The position numbers and the translations under genes were made by a program. From IMG/VR virus record IMGVR_UViG_3300025810_000121, positions 1 to 20,225 of that record: a stretch of DNA of 20,225 nt, one strand, 5' to 3'. Origin of the DNA: a virus. The notes under the pieces were generated by a model, which was not told the origin of the DNA, ran no database searches, and worked only from the letters and a program-made list of their open reading frames with translations. Below, piece by piece: positions 1 through 4,877 of the stretch (positions within the stretch are counted from its first letter, which is position 1; every line of letters begins with the position of its first letter).

Positions 1-211
1 GCACGTCTCTTTTGTTTGTGATCACAAGCCAAAATAGGGATAGGGTATTTTTACATATATACAAAACTAATGAAGCCATATCACTAGTAAAACATAATAA
101 AATCAATAACATAACAGCATATCTACTACCTAGAATAAAATTGTATTTAAATCCAGGGTACAACTAGAGGTAGAAAGCTTAATGTTTTCAGCAGCTTAGC
201 AGAACGCGATA

Positions 212-238
212 GGGGAGGGGCAGGGGCCACGGCGGGGG
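212..238 (+). other. G-rich tract with G-quadruplex potential
   Basis: Four G-runs lie at 212-215, 217-220, 223-226 and 234-238, separated by loops of 1, 2 and 7 bases. This satisfies the usual G3+N1-7 quadruplex pattern. It stands out because the surrounding several hundred bases are very AT-rich. Folding is predicted, not shown. Confidence 0.5.
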
Positions 239-365
239 TGTACGTTATACGTATATGTACAGTTACACACACGGGGTTTTTCCAACCAGTAACAGATATT
301 AGTAACATTATGTTTCAGTTTGTTACAATTACATCACTTTTTTATGTAACACGCAGAAAAGCGGC

Positions 366-393
366 TTGACAGAGGCTTGACAATTTGTATAAC
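366..393 (+). promoter_or_regulatory. Sigma70-like promoter
   Basis: A perfect -35 hexamer TTGACA at 366-371 is followed after 16 bases by TATAAC at 388-393 (5 of 6 to the -10 consensus). A second TTGACA at 377-382 belongs to a short direct repeat (GGCTTGACA at 363-371 and 374-382) and has no well-placed -10. Transcription would start near 400 at a G-rich tract. The -10 overlaps a 9-mer (388-396) that recurs in two other intergenic gaps. Confidence 0.5.
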
Positions 394-467
394 TATGGGG
401 GAAAGGGGGTAAGTATAACATAATAGTTTAAACTTTATTAAGTAATAACACTTAAGAGTAGTTACAC

Positions 468-550
468 ATAATAGTTAAAACATACTATAGTAACTATAAT
501 AATAGTAAAAACTATAATAGTTAAAACATACTATAGTAACTATAATAATA
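468..550. repeat. 37-bp direct repeat, two copies
   Basis: Bases 468-504 recur exactly at 514-550, a period of 46 bp with 9 bp between copies. The unit is almost all A/T and contains the 8-bp palindrome ACTATAGT (484-491 and 530-537). Two exact copies just upstream of a strong promoter suggest binding sites for a regulator or an iteron-like element. A recent duplication in AT-rich DNA is the simpler alternative. Confidence 0.8.
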
Positions 551-586
551 ATTTACTTATATTAGTAATAATATTAATATTTGTAC

Positions 587-616
587 TTGACATAGTTTTA
601 ACATTAATGTTATACT
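587..616 (+). promoter_or_regulatory. Strong sigma70-like promoter with extended -10
   Basis: TTGACA (587-592, perfect) is followed by an 18-bp spacer and TATACT (611-616, 5 of 6). TGT immediately before the -10 forms an extended -10 (TGN-TATACT). Transcription should begin around 623, giving a leader of about 175 nt before the first gene at 798. This is the best promoter in the window and likely drives the small-gene cluster. Confidence 0.65.
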
Positions 617-617
617 A

Positions 618-657
618 CACATAGTCACAAAAACACAATAAGTAATAATACTATGTG
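618..657. promoter_or_regulatory. Inverted repeat at the predicted transcription start (operator-like)
   Basis: CACATAGT at 618-625 is matched by its reverse complement ACTATGTG at 650-657, with a 24-bp interval. An alternative pairing uses TAGTCAC (622-628) and GTGACTA (655-661). The left arm sits on the predicted +1 of the 587-616 promoter, where a repressor could block initiation. It could instead form a hairpin at the extreme 5' end of the transcript. Confidence 0.4.
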
Positions 658-716
658 ACTACGTACTGTGAGTAGATACAGTTATGTTGTAACGGTGTGT
701 CTCCTCTCCCTCCTCT

Positions 717-731
717 CTGTAACTTTTACAG
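717..731 (+). other. Short perfect hairpin in the 5' leader
   Basis: CTGTAA (717-722), loop CTT and TTACAG (726-731) form a 6-bp perfect stem in the untranslated leader. No U-run follows, so it is not a terminator. A role in mRNA stability is possible but unsupported. Confidence 0.35.
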
Positions 732-797
732 TGTAGCCTGTAGCTACTTGCAGTACGTACTTTTTTTACGTATTTACATGTATCTTTTTTCTTGACA

Positions 798-1055
798 ATG
801 CCTAACAAACCTGTACAACTATATGCAAGTGAAGATGTTTTAACAGACTTCTATGATGCTCTTGCTAACAATGACCCTACTGCTATGCGTAAGGTACACA
901 TACCTAAGAGCGATGTGTTCTACGTTAGAGAAGCTATATACTCCCGTACTGGTGAGTGGTACACGTTAGATCACGTAGAGAGAGCTATGTACTTAGAGGG
1001 ACATCTCAGTAGGGATGAAGTGTTAGACCCAGAGCGAGAACGAGAGTATGGCTAA
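798..1055 (+). CDS. Small hypothetical protein, 85 aa
   Basis: I do not recognise this protein. It is a predicted soluble, mixed-charge, mostly helical 85-residue product with an acidic and basic C-terminus (DEVLDPEREREYG) and several aromatic residues. I chose ATG at 798 rather than the in-frame TTG at 792, because that TTG is part of a TTGACA string and has no Shine-Dalgarno sequence. The ATG also lacks a clear one, so translation may rely on the AT-rich leader. The 3' end overlaps the next gene by 8 bp, implying coupled translation. It is the first gene of a compact cluster probably transcribed from the 587-616 promoter. Confidence 0.75.
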   Translation: MPNKPVQLYASEDVLTDFYDALANNDPTAMRKVHIPKSDVFYVREAIYSRTGEWYTLDHVERAMYLEGHLSRDEVLDPEREREYG

Positions 1056-1317
1056 ACCTGTATCCAAGAAGAGTATGGCTTGTAACAAACCTAAGCGTAC
1101 TCCTAAGCATAAAACTAAGTCACACGTAGTAAAGGCTTGCAAGAATGGCAAAGAAAAGATTATCCGCTTTGGTCAGCAAGGTGTTAGTGGGGCAGGAAAG
1201 TCTCCCTCTACAGCTAAACAAAAAGCTAGGCGCAAGTCTTTTAAGGCTCGCCATGCTAAGAATATATCTAAAGGAAAGATGTCAGCAGCATACTGGGCAG
1301 ATAAAGTGAAGTGGTGA
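1048..1317 (+). CDS. Highly basic small protein, 89 aa
   Basis: The product is extremely basic: roughly one third of residues are Lys or Arg, and I count only two acidic residues. It has two Cys (12 and 31) and a conserved-looking core (residues 38-52, IIRFGQQGVSGAGKS), followed by a Lys/Arg-rich stretch ending in AAYWADKVKW. I recall similar proteins of unknown function in marine phage contigs. The charge suggests binding to nucleic acid, which is inference. The start overlaps the previous stop by 8 bp and the end overlaps the next start (TGATG), so it sits in a translationally coupled string. Confidence 0.8.
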   Translation: MAKPVSKKSMACNKPKRTPKHKTKSHVVKACKNGKEKIIRFGQQGVSGAGKSPSTAKQKARRKSFKARHAKNISKGKMSAAYWADKVKW

Positions 1318-1508
1318 TGTGGCTTGCAATCATGTTAGCTTGTTCTGACCCTACAGTATTCTCTTGTAAGGTTATGATAAAGAGTCAGCCTTTTGCTACA
1401 GAGCAAGCTTGTATAGATGATGTTATAGCTTTTGGTGAGGCGCTAACGAAGCAAGGCATGATTGCTATACCTAGCTGCCACAAAGTTAAAGCGGGAGTTA
1501 GTACGTAA
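1317..1508 (+). CDS. Small Cys-containing protein with hydrophobic N-terminus, 63 aa
   Basis: I chose ATG at 1317, which overlaps the previous stop codon as TGATG. Two in-frame GTG codons just upstream (1311 and 1314) lie inside the previous gene and are less likely. The N-terminus (MWLAIMLAC) is short and hydrophobic with no basic residue before it, so it is at best a weak export signal. Four Cys (9, 18, 33 and 55) could form two disulphides if the protein is exported. Function is unknown. The stop codon overlaps the next gene's start (TAATG). Confidence 0.65.
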   Translation: MWLAIMLACSDPTVFSCKVMIKSQPFATEQACIDDVIAFGEALTKQGMIAIPSCHKVKAGVST

Positions 1509-1798
1509 TGCCTGTACAAAAAGTAAAAGGTGGTTATCGCTGGGGTAAGACTGGTAAAGTCTACAAGACCAAGGCTGCTGCTGAAAAGCAAGGTAGAGCT
1601 ATCTATGCCAGTGGTTACAGTAAGGGTGGTTCCACAGTAAACGCTGCAGGTAACTACACTAAGCCTACTATGCGTAAGAAGCTTGTTGCAAAGTATAAAG
1701 CAGGTGACAAGGGTGGTAAGCCTGGTGAGTGGTCAGCACGTAAAGCTCAGATGGTAGCTAAAGAGTATAAAGCTAAAGGTGGGGGCTACACATCATGA
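1508..1798 (+). CDS. Basic protein: phage N-terminal motif plus first half of a DUF5872-like domain, 96 aa
   Basis: Residues 1-40 form a compact Gly/Lys-rich motif (GGYRWGKTGKVY, then EKQGRAIYASGY) that I recall at the N-terminus of other small phage proteins. Residues 50-94 (YTKPTMRKKL, GGKPGEWSARKAQMVAKEYK, GGGY) match the first half of a family of small basic proteins that I believe is DUF5872. In that family the chain normally continues with a QKSLxxWTKxxW segment. Here the chain stops after GGGYTS and that segment opens the next gene. The stop overlaps the next start (ATGA at 1795-1798). The family's biochemical role is unknown, and the basic charge suggests nucleic-acid contact. Confidence 0.8.
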   Translation: MPVQKVKGGYRWGKTGKVYKTKAAAEKQGRAIYASGYSKGGSTVNAAGNYTKPTMRKKLVAKYKAGDKGGKPGEWSARKAQMVAKEYKAKGGGYTS

Positions 1799-2076
1799 AG
1801 GCTCCCCAGAAGTCTCTCAAGGCATGGACTAAACAAGATTGGCGTACTAAGAGTGGTAAACCCTCTACGCAAGGCAGTGATGCTACTGGTGAGCGTTACT
1901 TACCTGCTAAGGCTATTAAGTCTCTTAGCAGCAGTGAGTATGCCGCTACAACCAGAGCTAAACGACAAGGCACGAAGGCAGGTAAGCAGCATGTGGCTCA
2001 ACCTAAAGGCATCGCAAAGAAGACCGCTAAGTTTAGAGCCGCTAGGGGTGGCATGGTAAAGAAAGGCAAGAAGTAA
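1795..2076 (+). CDS. Basic protein: second half of a DUF5872-like domain, 93 aa
   Basis: The product begins with QKSLKAWTKQDWRTKSGKPS, followed by GERYLPAKAIKSLSSSEYAA, TTRAKRQGTKAGKQ and QPKGIAKKTAKFRAARGG. In the basic-protein family I recall as DUF5872, these segments follow directly on the GGGY end of the preceding gene. The gene starts in the -1 frame relative to its upstream neighbour with a 4-bp ATGA overlap, a classic termination-reinitiation arrangement. The two products may therefore act as one split protein. The C-terminal 15 residues are mostly Gly, Lys and Arg. Naming the family is from memory; the split arrangement is directly visible. Confidence 0.8.
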   Translation: MKAPQKSLKAWTKQDWRTKSGKPSTQGSDATGERYLPAKAIKSLSSSEYAATTRAKRQGTKAGKQHVAQPKGIAKKTAKFRAARGGMVKKGKK

Positions 2077-2077
2077 T

Positions 2078-2263
2078 ATGAAGTACAAGAACATAATGGG
2101 TTCTAACACTAGAAACTTCCAACATCTTTTACCTAGAAAGCTAGGGGATGTGCCAGTAGATAAGAAGTACATTAAGAAAAAGAAACCTAAGCCTGAAGTG
2201 TACAAAGACAAAGAGGGCTACACTATTATAGACATACCTACATCAATAACTAAACGTTTGTAA
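2078..2263 (+). CDS. Small basic hypothetical protein, 61 aa
   Basis: I do not recognise it. The protein has a Lys-rich centre (residues 29-44, including YIKKKKPKPEVYK) and a short hydrophobic-looking C-terminal strand (YTIIDIPTSI). It starts one base after the preceding stop and is followed by a 5-bp gap to the next gene, so it belongs to the same tightly packed unit. There is no signal peptide or membrane segment. Confidence 0.65.
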   Translation: MKYKNIMGSNTRNFQHLLPRKLGDVPVDKKYIKKKKPKPEVYKDKEGYTIIDIPTSITKRL

Positions 2264-2268
2264 CTTTC

Positions 2269-2460
2269 ATGTGGAACATAATAGGTTCAGCATATACGTT
2301 AGCTAGTTTGTTGTGGGACATGGGGCGCTGGGTAAAAAGACAGAACTGGAGAGAGATTACTATGAAGTCAGCTAAGTGGACATATGAATACTTTCCTGGT
2401 ATTGTATTGTTTGGTGCAATGGCTTCTTTTGTAGTTGCAATGTTAAACGTATGGATGTAA
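2269..2460 (+). CDS. Small membrane protein, 63 aa
   Basis: A hydrophobic segment at about residues 43-61 (FPGIVLFGAMASFVVAMLNV) is long enough to span a membrane. It is preceded by a Trp-rich, positively charged stretch (MGRWVKRQNWREITMKSAKW), which should stay in the cytoplasm. An N-terminal hydrophobic patch (IIGSAYTLASLLW) is shorter. Function is unknown. Small phage membrane proteins near packaging genes can be holins or host-envelope modulators, but nothing here proves either. The gene overlaps the next one by 10 bp. I see no Shine-Dalgarno sequence, so coupling to the upstream gene is likely. Confidence 0.65.
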   Translation: MWNIIGSAYTLASLLWDMGRWVKRQNWREITMKSAKWTYEYFPGIVLFGAMASFVVAMLNVWM

Positions 2461-2678
2461 ACTTAGGTTTGTTAGGCTACTTGCCGTTACCTCAAATGCC
2501 TTTCGATAAGGTGCCTCAACAAAATGAGGCTACTAGGCGTGTAGAGGAATCTGCTAAAGCCATAGATAAAAAAGTAGAAAAGTATAAATATACGGATGCA
2601 TATACGTATCACCCTCATAACATGAATAAGATATACCCTCAGAGACAGGGTGAGTATGTAGACTTTGTAGTAGCTTAG
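2451..2678 (+). CDS. Small hypothetical protein, 75 aa
   Basis: The N-terminus is Leu/Pro-rich (LGLLGYLPLPQMPFDKVP), followed by a charged helix (residues 27-44) and a Tyr/His-rich segment (KYTDAYTYHPHNMNKIYP). I do not recognise the family. The start lies within the end of the upstream membrane-protein gene (10-bp overlap, different frame), so the two are probably translated together. Confidence 0.6.
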   Translation: MDVNLGLLGYLPLPQMPFDKVPQQNEATRRVEESAKAIDKKVEKYKYTDAYTYHPHNMNKIYPQRQGEYVDFVVA

Positions 2679-2690
2679 AGGATCGGTAAT

Positions 2691-2993
2691 ATGGCTAAGA
2701 CTAAGTGTCCTAAGTGTAAAGGAAAGGGTTGCTCTCATTGCAACTACACAGGTTATCACAACAACATGAACAAAGGTGGAATGATGAACGAAGGAATGAA
2801 AGCATTAAAGAAAGAAGCACCAGAAGTAGCTAAGAAGATGGGCTACGGCTATGGTGGTATGGCTAAAAAGAAGAAGATGGGCATGATGGGTGGCGGCATG
2901 GCTAAAAAGCGTATGGGCTACGGACATGGTGGTCTAGCTTGTGGTGCGTCTAACCCAGCAGAGCGCCCTCTGAAAAAGAAGAAGAGCAGTTAA
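2691..2993 (+). CDS. Gly/Met/Lys-rich protein with N-terminal DnaJ-type zinc finger motif, 100 aa
   Basis: Residues 6-21 read CPKCKGKGCSHCNYTG, the CxxCxGxGCxxCxxTG pattern of a DnaJ-type zinc-binding half-site (Cys 6, 9, 14 and 17). The remainder is low-complexity: runs of Met, Gly and Lys with repeats such as MGYGYGGMAKKKK and MGYGHGG. Short phage proteins of this style (zinc knuckle plus Met/Gly/Lys tail) occur in marine phage contigs from memory, with no known role. The tail is probably disordered and strongly cationic. A Shine-Dalgarno-like GAGGAT (2678-2683) lies 7 bp upstream. The stop overlaps the next start (TAATG). Confidence 0.75.
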   Translation: MAKTKCPKCKGKGCSHCNYTGYHNNMNKGGMMNEGMKALKKEAPEVAKKMGYGYGGMAKKKKMGMMGGGMAKKRMGYGHGGLACGASNPAERPLKKKKSS

Positions 2994-3349
2994 TGTCAAA
3001 CAAGTTTTATCATAAATACCAAGAAGCACTAGAAGCACACGGTTACACAGTAGATGAAGCTGGTTGTGTTAGGGATTCTTTTGGTAATCAATCAGCGGCA
3101 GAAGATGCCTATGGTAACGTACAGTGTAAAGACCCTAATGTAACTAGGATCTGTCAAGAAGTAGAAGCAGCGCCTAAAAAGCTAAGTGCTAAGAAAGCCA
3201 AGAAGGAGGAATCTGAATATGAAGAAACTCTGGAAATGGTACGAGCACGTGACAAGAATGGACATTTCATCGCTGATGATCCCGATACACCTGATGTAAA
3301 TGAGGCTTGGGTAGTTAAGACCGTTAAAAAAACGTTAAAGAAAAAATAA
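2993..3349 (+). CDS. Hypothetical protein, 118 aa
   Basis: No family is recognised. The N-terminal 55 residues are mixed and acidic with three Cys (25, 45 and 54). The middle is a Lys/Glu-rich predicted helix (residues 61-84), and the chain ends in a basic run (VVKTVKKTLKKK). It is coupled to the previous gene by a one-base TAATG overlap and is followed almost at once by the next gene at 3351. There is no signal peptide or membrane segment. Confidence 0.65.
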   Translation: MSNKFYHKYQEALEAHGYTVDEAGCVRDSFGNQSAAEDAYGNVQCKDPNVTRICQEVEAAPKKLSAKKAKKEESEYEETLEMVRARDKNGHFIADDPDTPDVNEAWVVKTVKKTLKKK

Positions 3350-3350
3350 T

Positions 3351-3716
3351 ATGGTAGCTTTAACTTATAACACAGCAACTGAAAGTGTTGCTGTTACAGC
3401 TACTGCAGGTGGGGCAAGTAGTCAAACTTTATACACCTGCCCTAATAACTATGATGCTATAATTACCTTTCTTCATGTAAGTAACGGGGGTTCATCTACA
3501 GATAATGTTTCTATTCAGTGGTATCATAAAGAAGATAACGCATACTATACTATAGTTAATAACAAATCTATTTCAGGTAATGATGTTTACAATATGATTA
3601 CATCTGATAGGTTGCACTTACATTCAGGTGACAGGATAACTGTATTTAATGGTGGCGGTACTATGGGTGTCACAATATCTGTAGAAGAGCATTATAATCC
3701 TAATAGAATTTCATAA
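3351..3716 (+). CDS. Beta-rich protein, possible virion decoration or structural protein, 121 aa
   Basis: The sequence alternates hydrophobic and polar residues with many Thr, Ser, Val and Gly (for example ESVAVTATAGGASSQTLYTC and GDRITVFNGGGTMGVTISVE). This is the look of an all-beta jelly-roll or immunoglobulin-like fold. From memory, similar small beta proteins in marine phages are annotated as structural. It lacks the Lys-rich character of the upstream genes, so it may be a capsid decoration or tail-associated protein, but this is an inference from composition only. It is the last gene of the small-gene cluster; a 99-bp gap follows. Confidence 0.65.
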   Translation: MVALTYNTATESVAVTATAGGASSQTLYTCPNNYDAIITFLHVSNGGSSTDNVSIQWYHKEDNAYYTIVNNKSISGNDVYNMITSDRLHLHSGDRITVFNGGGTMGVTISVEEHYNPNRIS

Positions 3717-3758
3717 CGGGTATTCCAATATAGCAATTTAAAAGGCCCAGTATTTTAG

Positions 3759-3767
3759 TATAACTAT
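3759..3767 (+). promoter_or_regulatory. Candidate phage promoter motif (TATAACTAT), copy 2
   Basis: The exact 9-mer TATAACTAT sits in the 99-bp gap before the DUF1127-like gene, 48 bp upstream of its start. The same 9-mer occurs at 388-396 and 10795-10803, both non-coding. I see no -35 hexamer at the right distance here, so a host sigma70 reading is weak. A phage-specific promoter is possible. Confidence 0.35.
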
Positions 3768-3776
3768 GTTCATAAT

Positions 3777-3791
3777 GCTAGCAGAGCTAGC
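3777..3791 (+). other. GCTAGC hairpin in the leader of the DUF1127-like gene
   Basis: GCTAGC (3777-3782), loop AGA and GCTAGC (3786-3791) form a perfect 6-bp stem. It has no following U-run, so it is not an ordinary terminator. It lies 11 bases before the Shine-Dalgarno AAGGAG at 3803-3808 and could protect the 5' end of a processed or newly started mRNA. Confidence 0.4.
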
Positions 3792-3815
3792 GTCCTAACA
3801 ATAAGGAGAATGGAC

Positions 3816-4022
3816 ATGGAACTAATAATTTCTGAATCATCAAAGTGGGCCGTTAATTTTAAGACTTGGTTGGTTGAAGTGTTTAAAGCTTTAATTGAAG
3901 CAAGGCAGAAGGAAGCGAATCGGCGTATTGCCATGATGCAACTATACGCTATGTCAGACAGAGATCTGAGAGACATAGGGATTAACCGTGGCGACATACG
4001 TAGAGTTGTAAACGAAGAATAG
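3816..4022 (+). CDS. DUF1127-like small protein, 68 aa
   Basis: The C-terminal half (YAMSDRDLRDIGINRGDIRR) matches the DUF1127 (YjiS-like) signature, in which a Leu-Ser-Asp-Arg-Glu-Leu-like helix is followed by DIGIxRxDI and an Arg-rich end. These small Arg-rich proteins are widespread in alphaproteobacteria, where some family members have been linked to RNA turnover and phosphate-related regulation. The N-terminal 33 residues are helical and may be an added domain. I chose ATG 3816 because the strong AAGGAG at 3803-3808 lies 7 bp before it but only 1 bp before the in-frame ATG at 3810. The gene has its own leader with a hairpin and a candidate promoter, so it may be expressed separately from its neighbours. 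A regulatory role in host takeover is inference. Confidence 0.8.
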   Translation: MELIISESSKWAVNFKTWLVEVFKALIEARQKEANRRIAMMQLYAMSDRDLRDIGINRGDIRRVVNEE

Positions 4023-4043
4023 TCTAGCAAGAGGGAGAGGCTT

Positions 4044-4502
4044 GTGGACCCATTTACTATACTTAGCGGGGCCACTATTGCCTTCAACGCTTTAAAAAAA
4101 GGCATAGCCGTTGGCAAAGATCTGCAGGACATGGGCGGTCAGCTTTCTAAGTGGGCAGGTGCAATAGCAGACTTAGAGTTTGCAGATCGCCAAAACCAAA
4201 AGCCACCGTGGTACAAAGCACTGGGTGGTGGAGTACAGGCTCAAGCTATGGAAATCTTTGCAGCCAAACAGAAGGCTGCTTCCATGAGGCAGGAGCTAAA
4301 AGACTACATATCGGTTATGTATGGCCCATCAAAGTGGCAAGAAATACTAGAGATAGAAGCAGACTTACGTAAGCAGAAGAGAGAACACGAACACAGGCAA
4401 ATGGAAATTAAACAAAAAATAATAGAGTGGACTTTAGGTATTATATTGTTTATACTTTGTTCAGGCGCTTTGTTTGGATTTGTGTGGTTAGGAACTAGGT
4501 AA
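4044..4502 (+). CDS. C-tail-anchored membrane protein, 152 aa
   Basis: The start is GTG at 4044, supported by a purine-rich Shine-Dalgarno tract (GAGGGAGAGG, 4031-4040) 3 bases upstream. Residues 1-95 look soluble and helical, with PPWYKALGGG at 54-63. Residues 96-127 are a highly charged helix, probably coiled-coil. Residues 129-149 (TLGIILFILCSGALFGFVWLG) form one transmembrane segment at the extreme C-terminus. I recall this protein as a conserved hypothetical next to terminase genes in marine phages. In T7-like phages lysis genes sit beside terminase genes, so a holin or spanin-like function is conceivable, but the topology is opposite to that of Rz. The stop overlaps the TerS start (TAATG). 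Confidence 0.8.
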   Translation: MDPFTILSGATIAFNALKKGIAVGKDLQDMGGQLSKWAGAIADLEFADRQNQKPPWYKALGGGVQAQAMEIFAAKQKAASMRQELKDYISVMYGPSKWQEILEIEADLRKQKREHEHRQMEIKQKIIEWTLGIILFILCSGALFGFVWLGTR

Positions 4503-4873
4503 TGGCAAGACAGTTAACAGAAAAGCAACAAAAGTTTTTAGAGGTCTTATTTGATGAGGCCAACGGAGATGTTGTCGCAGCTAAGAAACTTGCAGGGTAT
4601 GGTGAGGGTTCATCTACTACAAGTATTGTTGAATCTCTTAAGGATGAAATAGCGGATAAAACACGTACATGGTTTGCGCGTACAGCACCTAAAGCTGCAA
4701 TGGCTATGACTAATGCTTTGTATGATCCTACTGAACTAGGTATACGTGATAAGATGGCGGCAGCAAAAGATTTACTTGATCGTGCAGGACTTGGTAAAGT
4801 TGATAAGATTGATGTAGGGTCAAGTAGTGGTGGCGTATTTATCCTGCCATCCAAGGAAGGTAAAAACGAGTAA
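4502..4873 (+). CDS. terS: Terminase small subunit (putative)
   Basis: This 123-residue protein starts MARQLTEKQQKFLEVLF, a typical opening for small terminase subunits, and continues with an HTH-like region (NGDVVAAKKLAGYGEGSSTT, residues 19-38) and a helical oligomerisation region. The C-terminus is short and acidic (GGVFILPSKEGKNE), as expected for the segment that contacts TerL. TerS recognises phage DNA and regulates TerL during genome packaging. Length and position, just before the HTH gene and TerL, fit well. The gene is coupled to the upstream membrane-protein gene by a one-base overlap. Confidence 0.8.
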   Translation: MARQLTEKQQKFLEVLFDEANGDVVAAKKLAGYGEGSSTTSIVESLKDEIADKTRTWFARTAPKAAMAMTNALYDPTELGIRDKMAAAKDLLDRAGLGKVDKIDVGSSSGGVFILPSKEGKNE

Positions 4874-4877
4874 TTAA

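Larger units (their letters stand above)
1..797. other. Non-coding control region upstream of the gene cluster
   Basis: I find no convincing gene on either strand. The region is strongly AT-rich apart from G-rich patches at 212-238 and 397-409. It contains a 12-bp perfect palindrome at 16-27 (TTGTGATCACAA), a tandem direct repeat (468-550), two sigma70-like promoters (366-393 and 587-616), an inverted repeat spanning the second predicted transcription start, and a small hairpin at 717-731. Bases 684-718 are a pyrimidine-rich tract. Such a region ahead of a long co-directional gene block is most simply the main promoter region for the downstream genes. It could also hold a replication or packaging signal, which I cannot show. 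Confidence 0.75.

Noticed and set aside
752-767. Palindrome AGTACGTACT followed by seven T, terminator-like
   Set aside because: The palindrome has no loop, so it cannot make a stable hairpin, and it lies inside the leader of the first gene where termination would be unhelpful.
792-797. TTG start codon for the first gene
   Set aside because: The TTG is the first part of a TTGACA string and has no Shine-Dalgarno sequence. ATG two codons later is simpler, though neither has a clear ribosome site.
792-819. Sigma70-like promoter TTGACA-N16-TACAAC inside the first gene
   Set aside because: The -10 matches only 4 of 6 and sits in coding sequence directly after a better promoter, so chance is the likelier explanation.
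1780-1800. Programmed -1 frameshift joining the two DUF5872-like halves
   Set aside because: The codons before the stop (GGT GGG GGC TAC) do not form a slippery X-XXY-YYZ heptamer, and the ATGA overlap already explains coupling by reinitiation.
3770-4132. Minus-strand open frame opposite the DUF1127-like gene
   Set aside because: It is antisense to a gene with a recognised motif and strong Shine-Dalgarno site, and it has no supporting motif or ribosome site.
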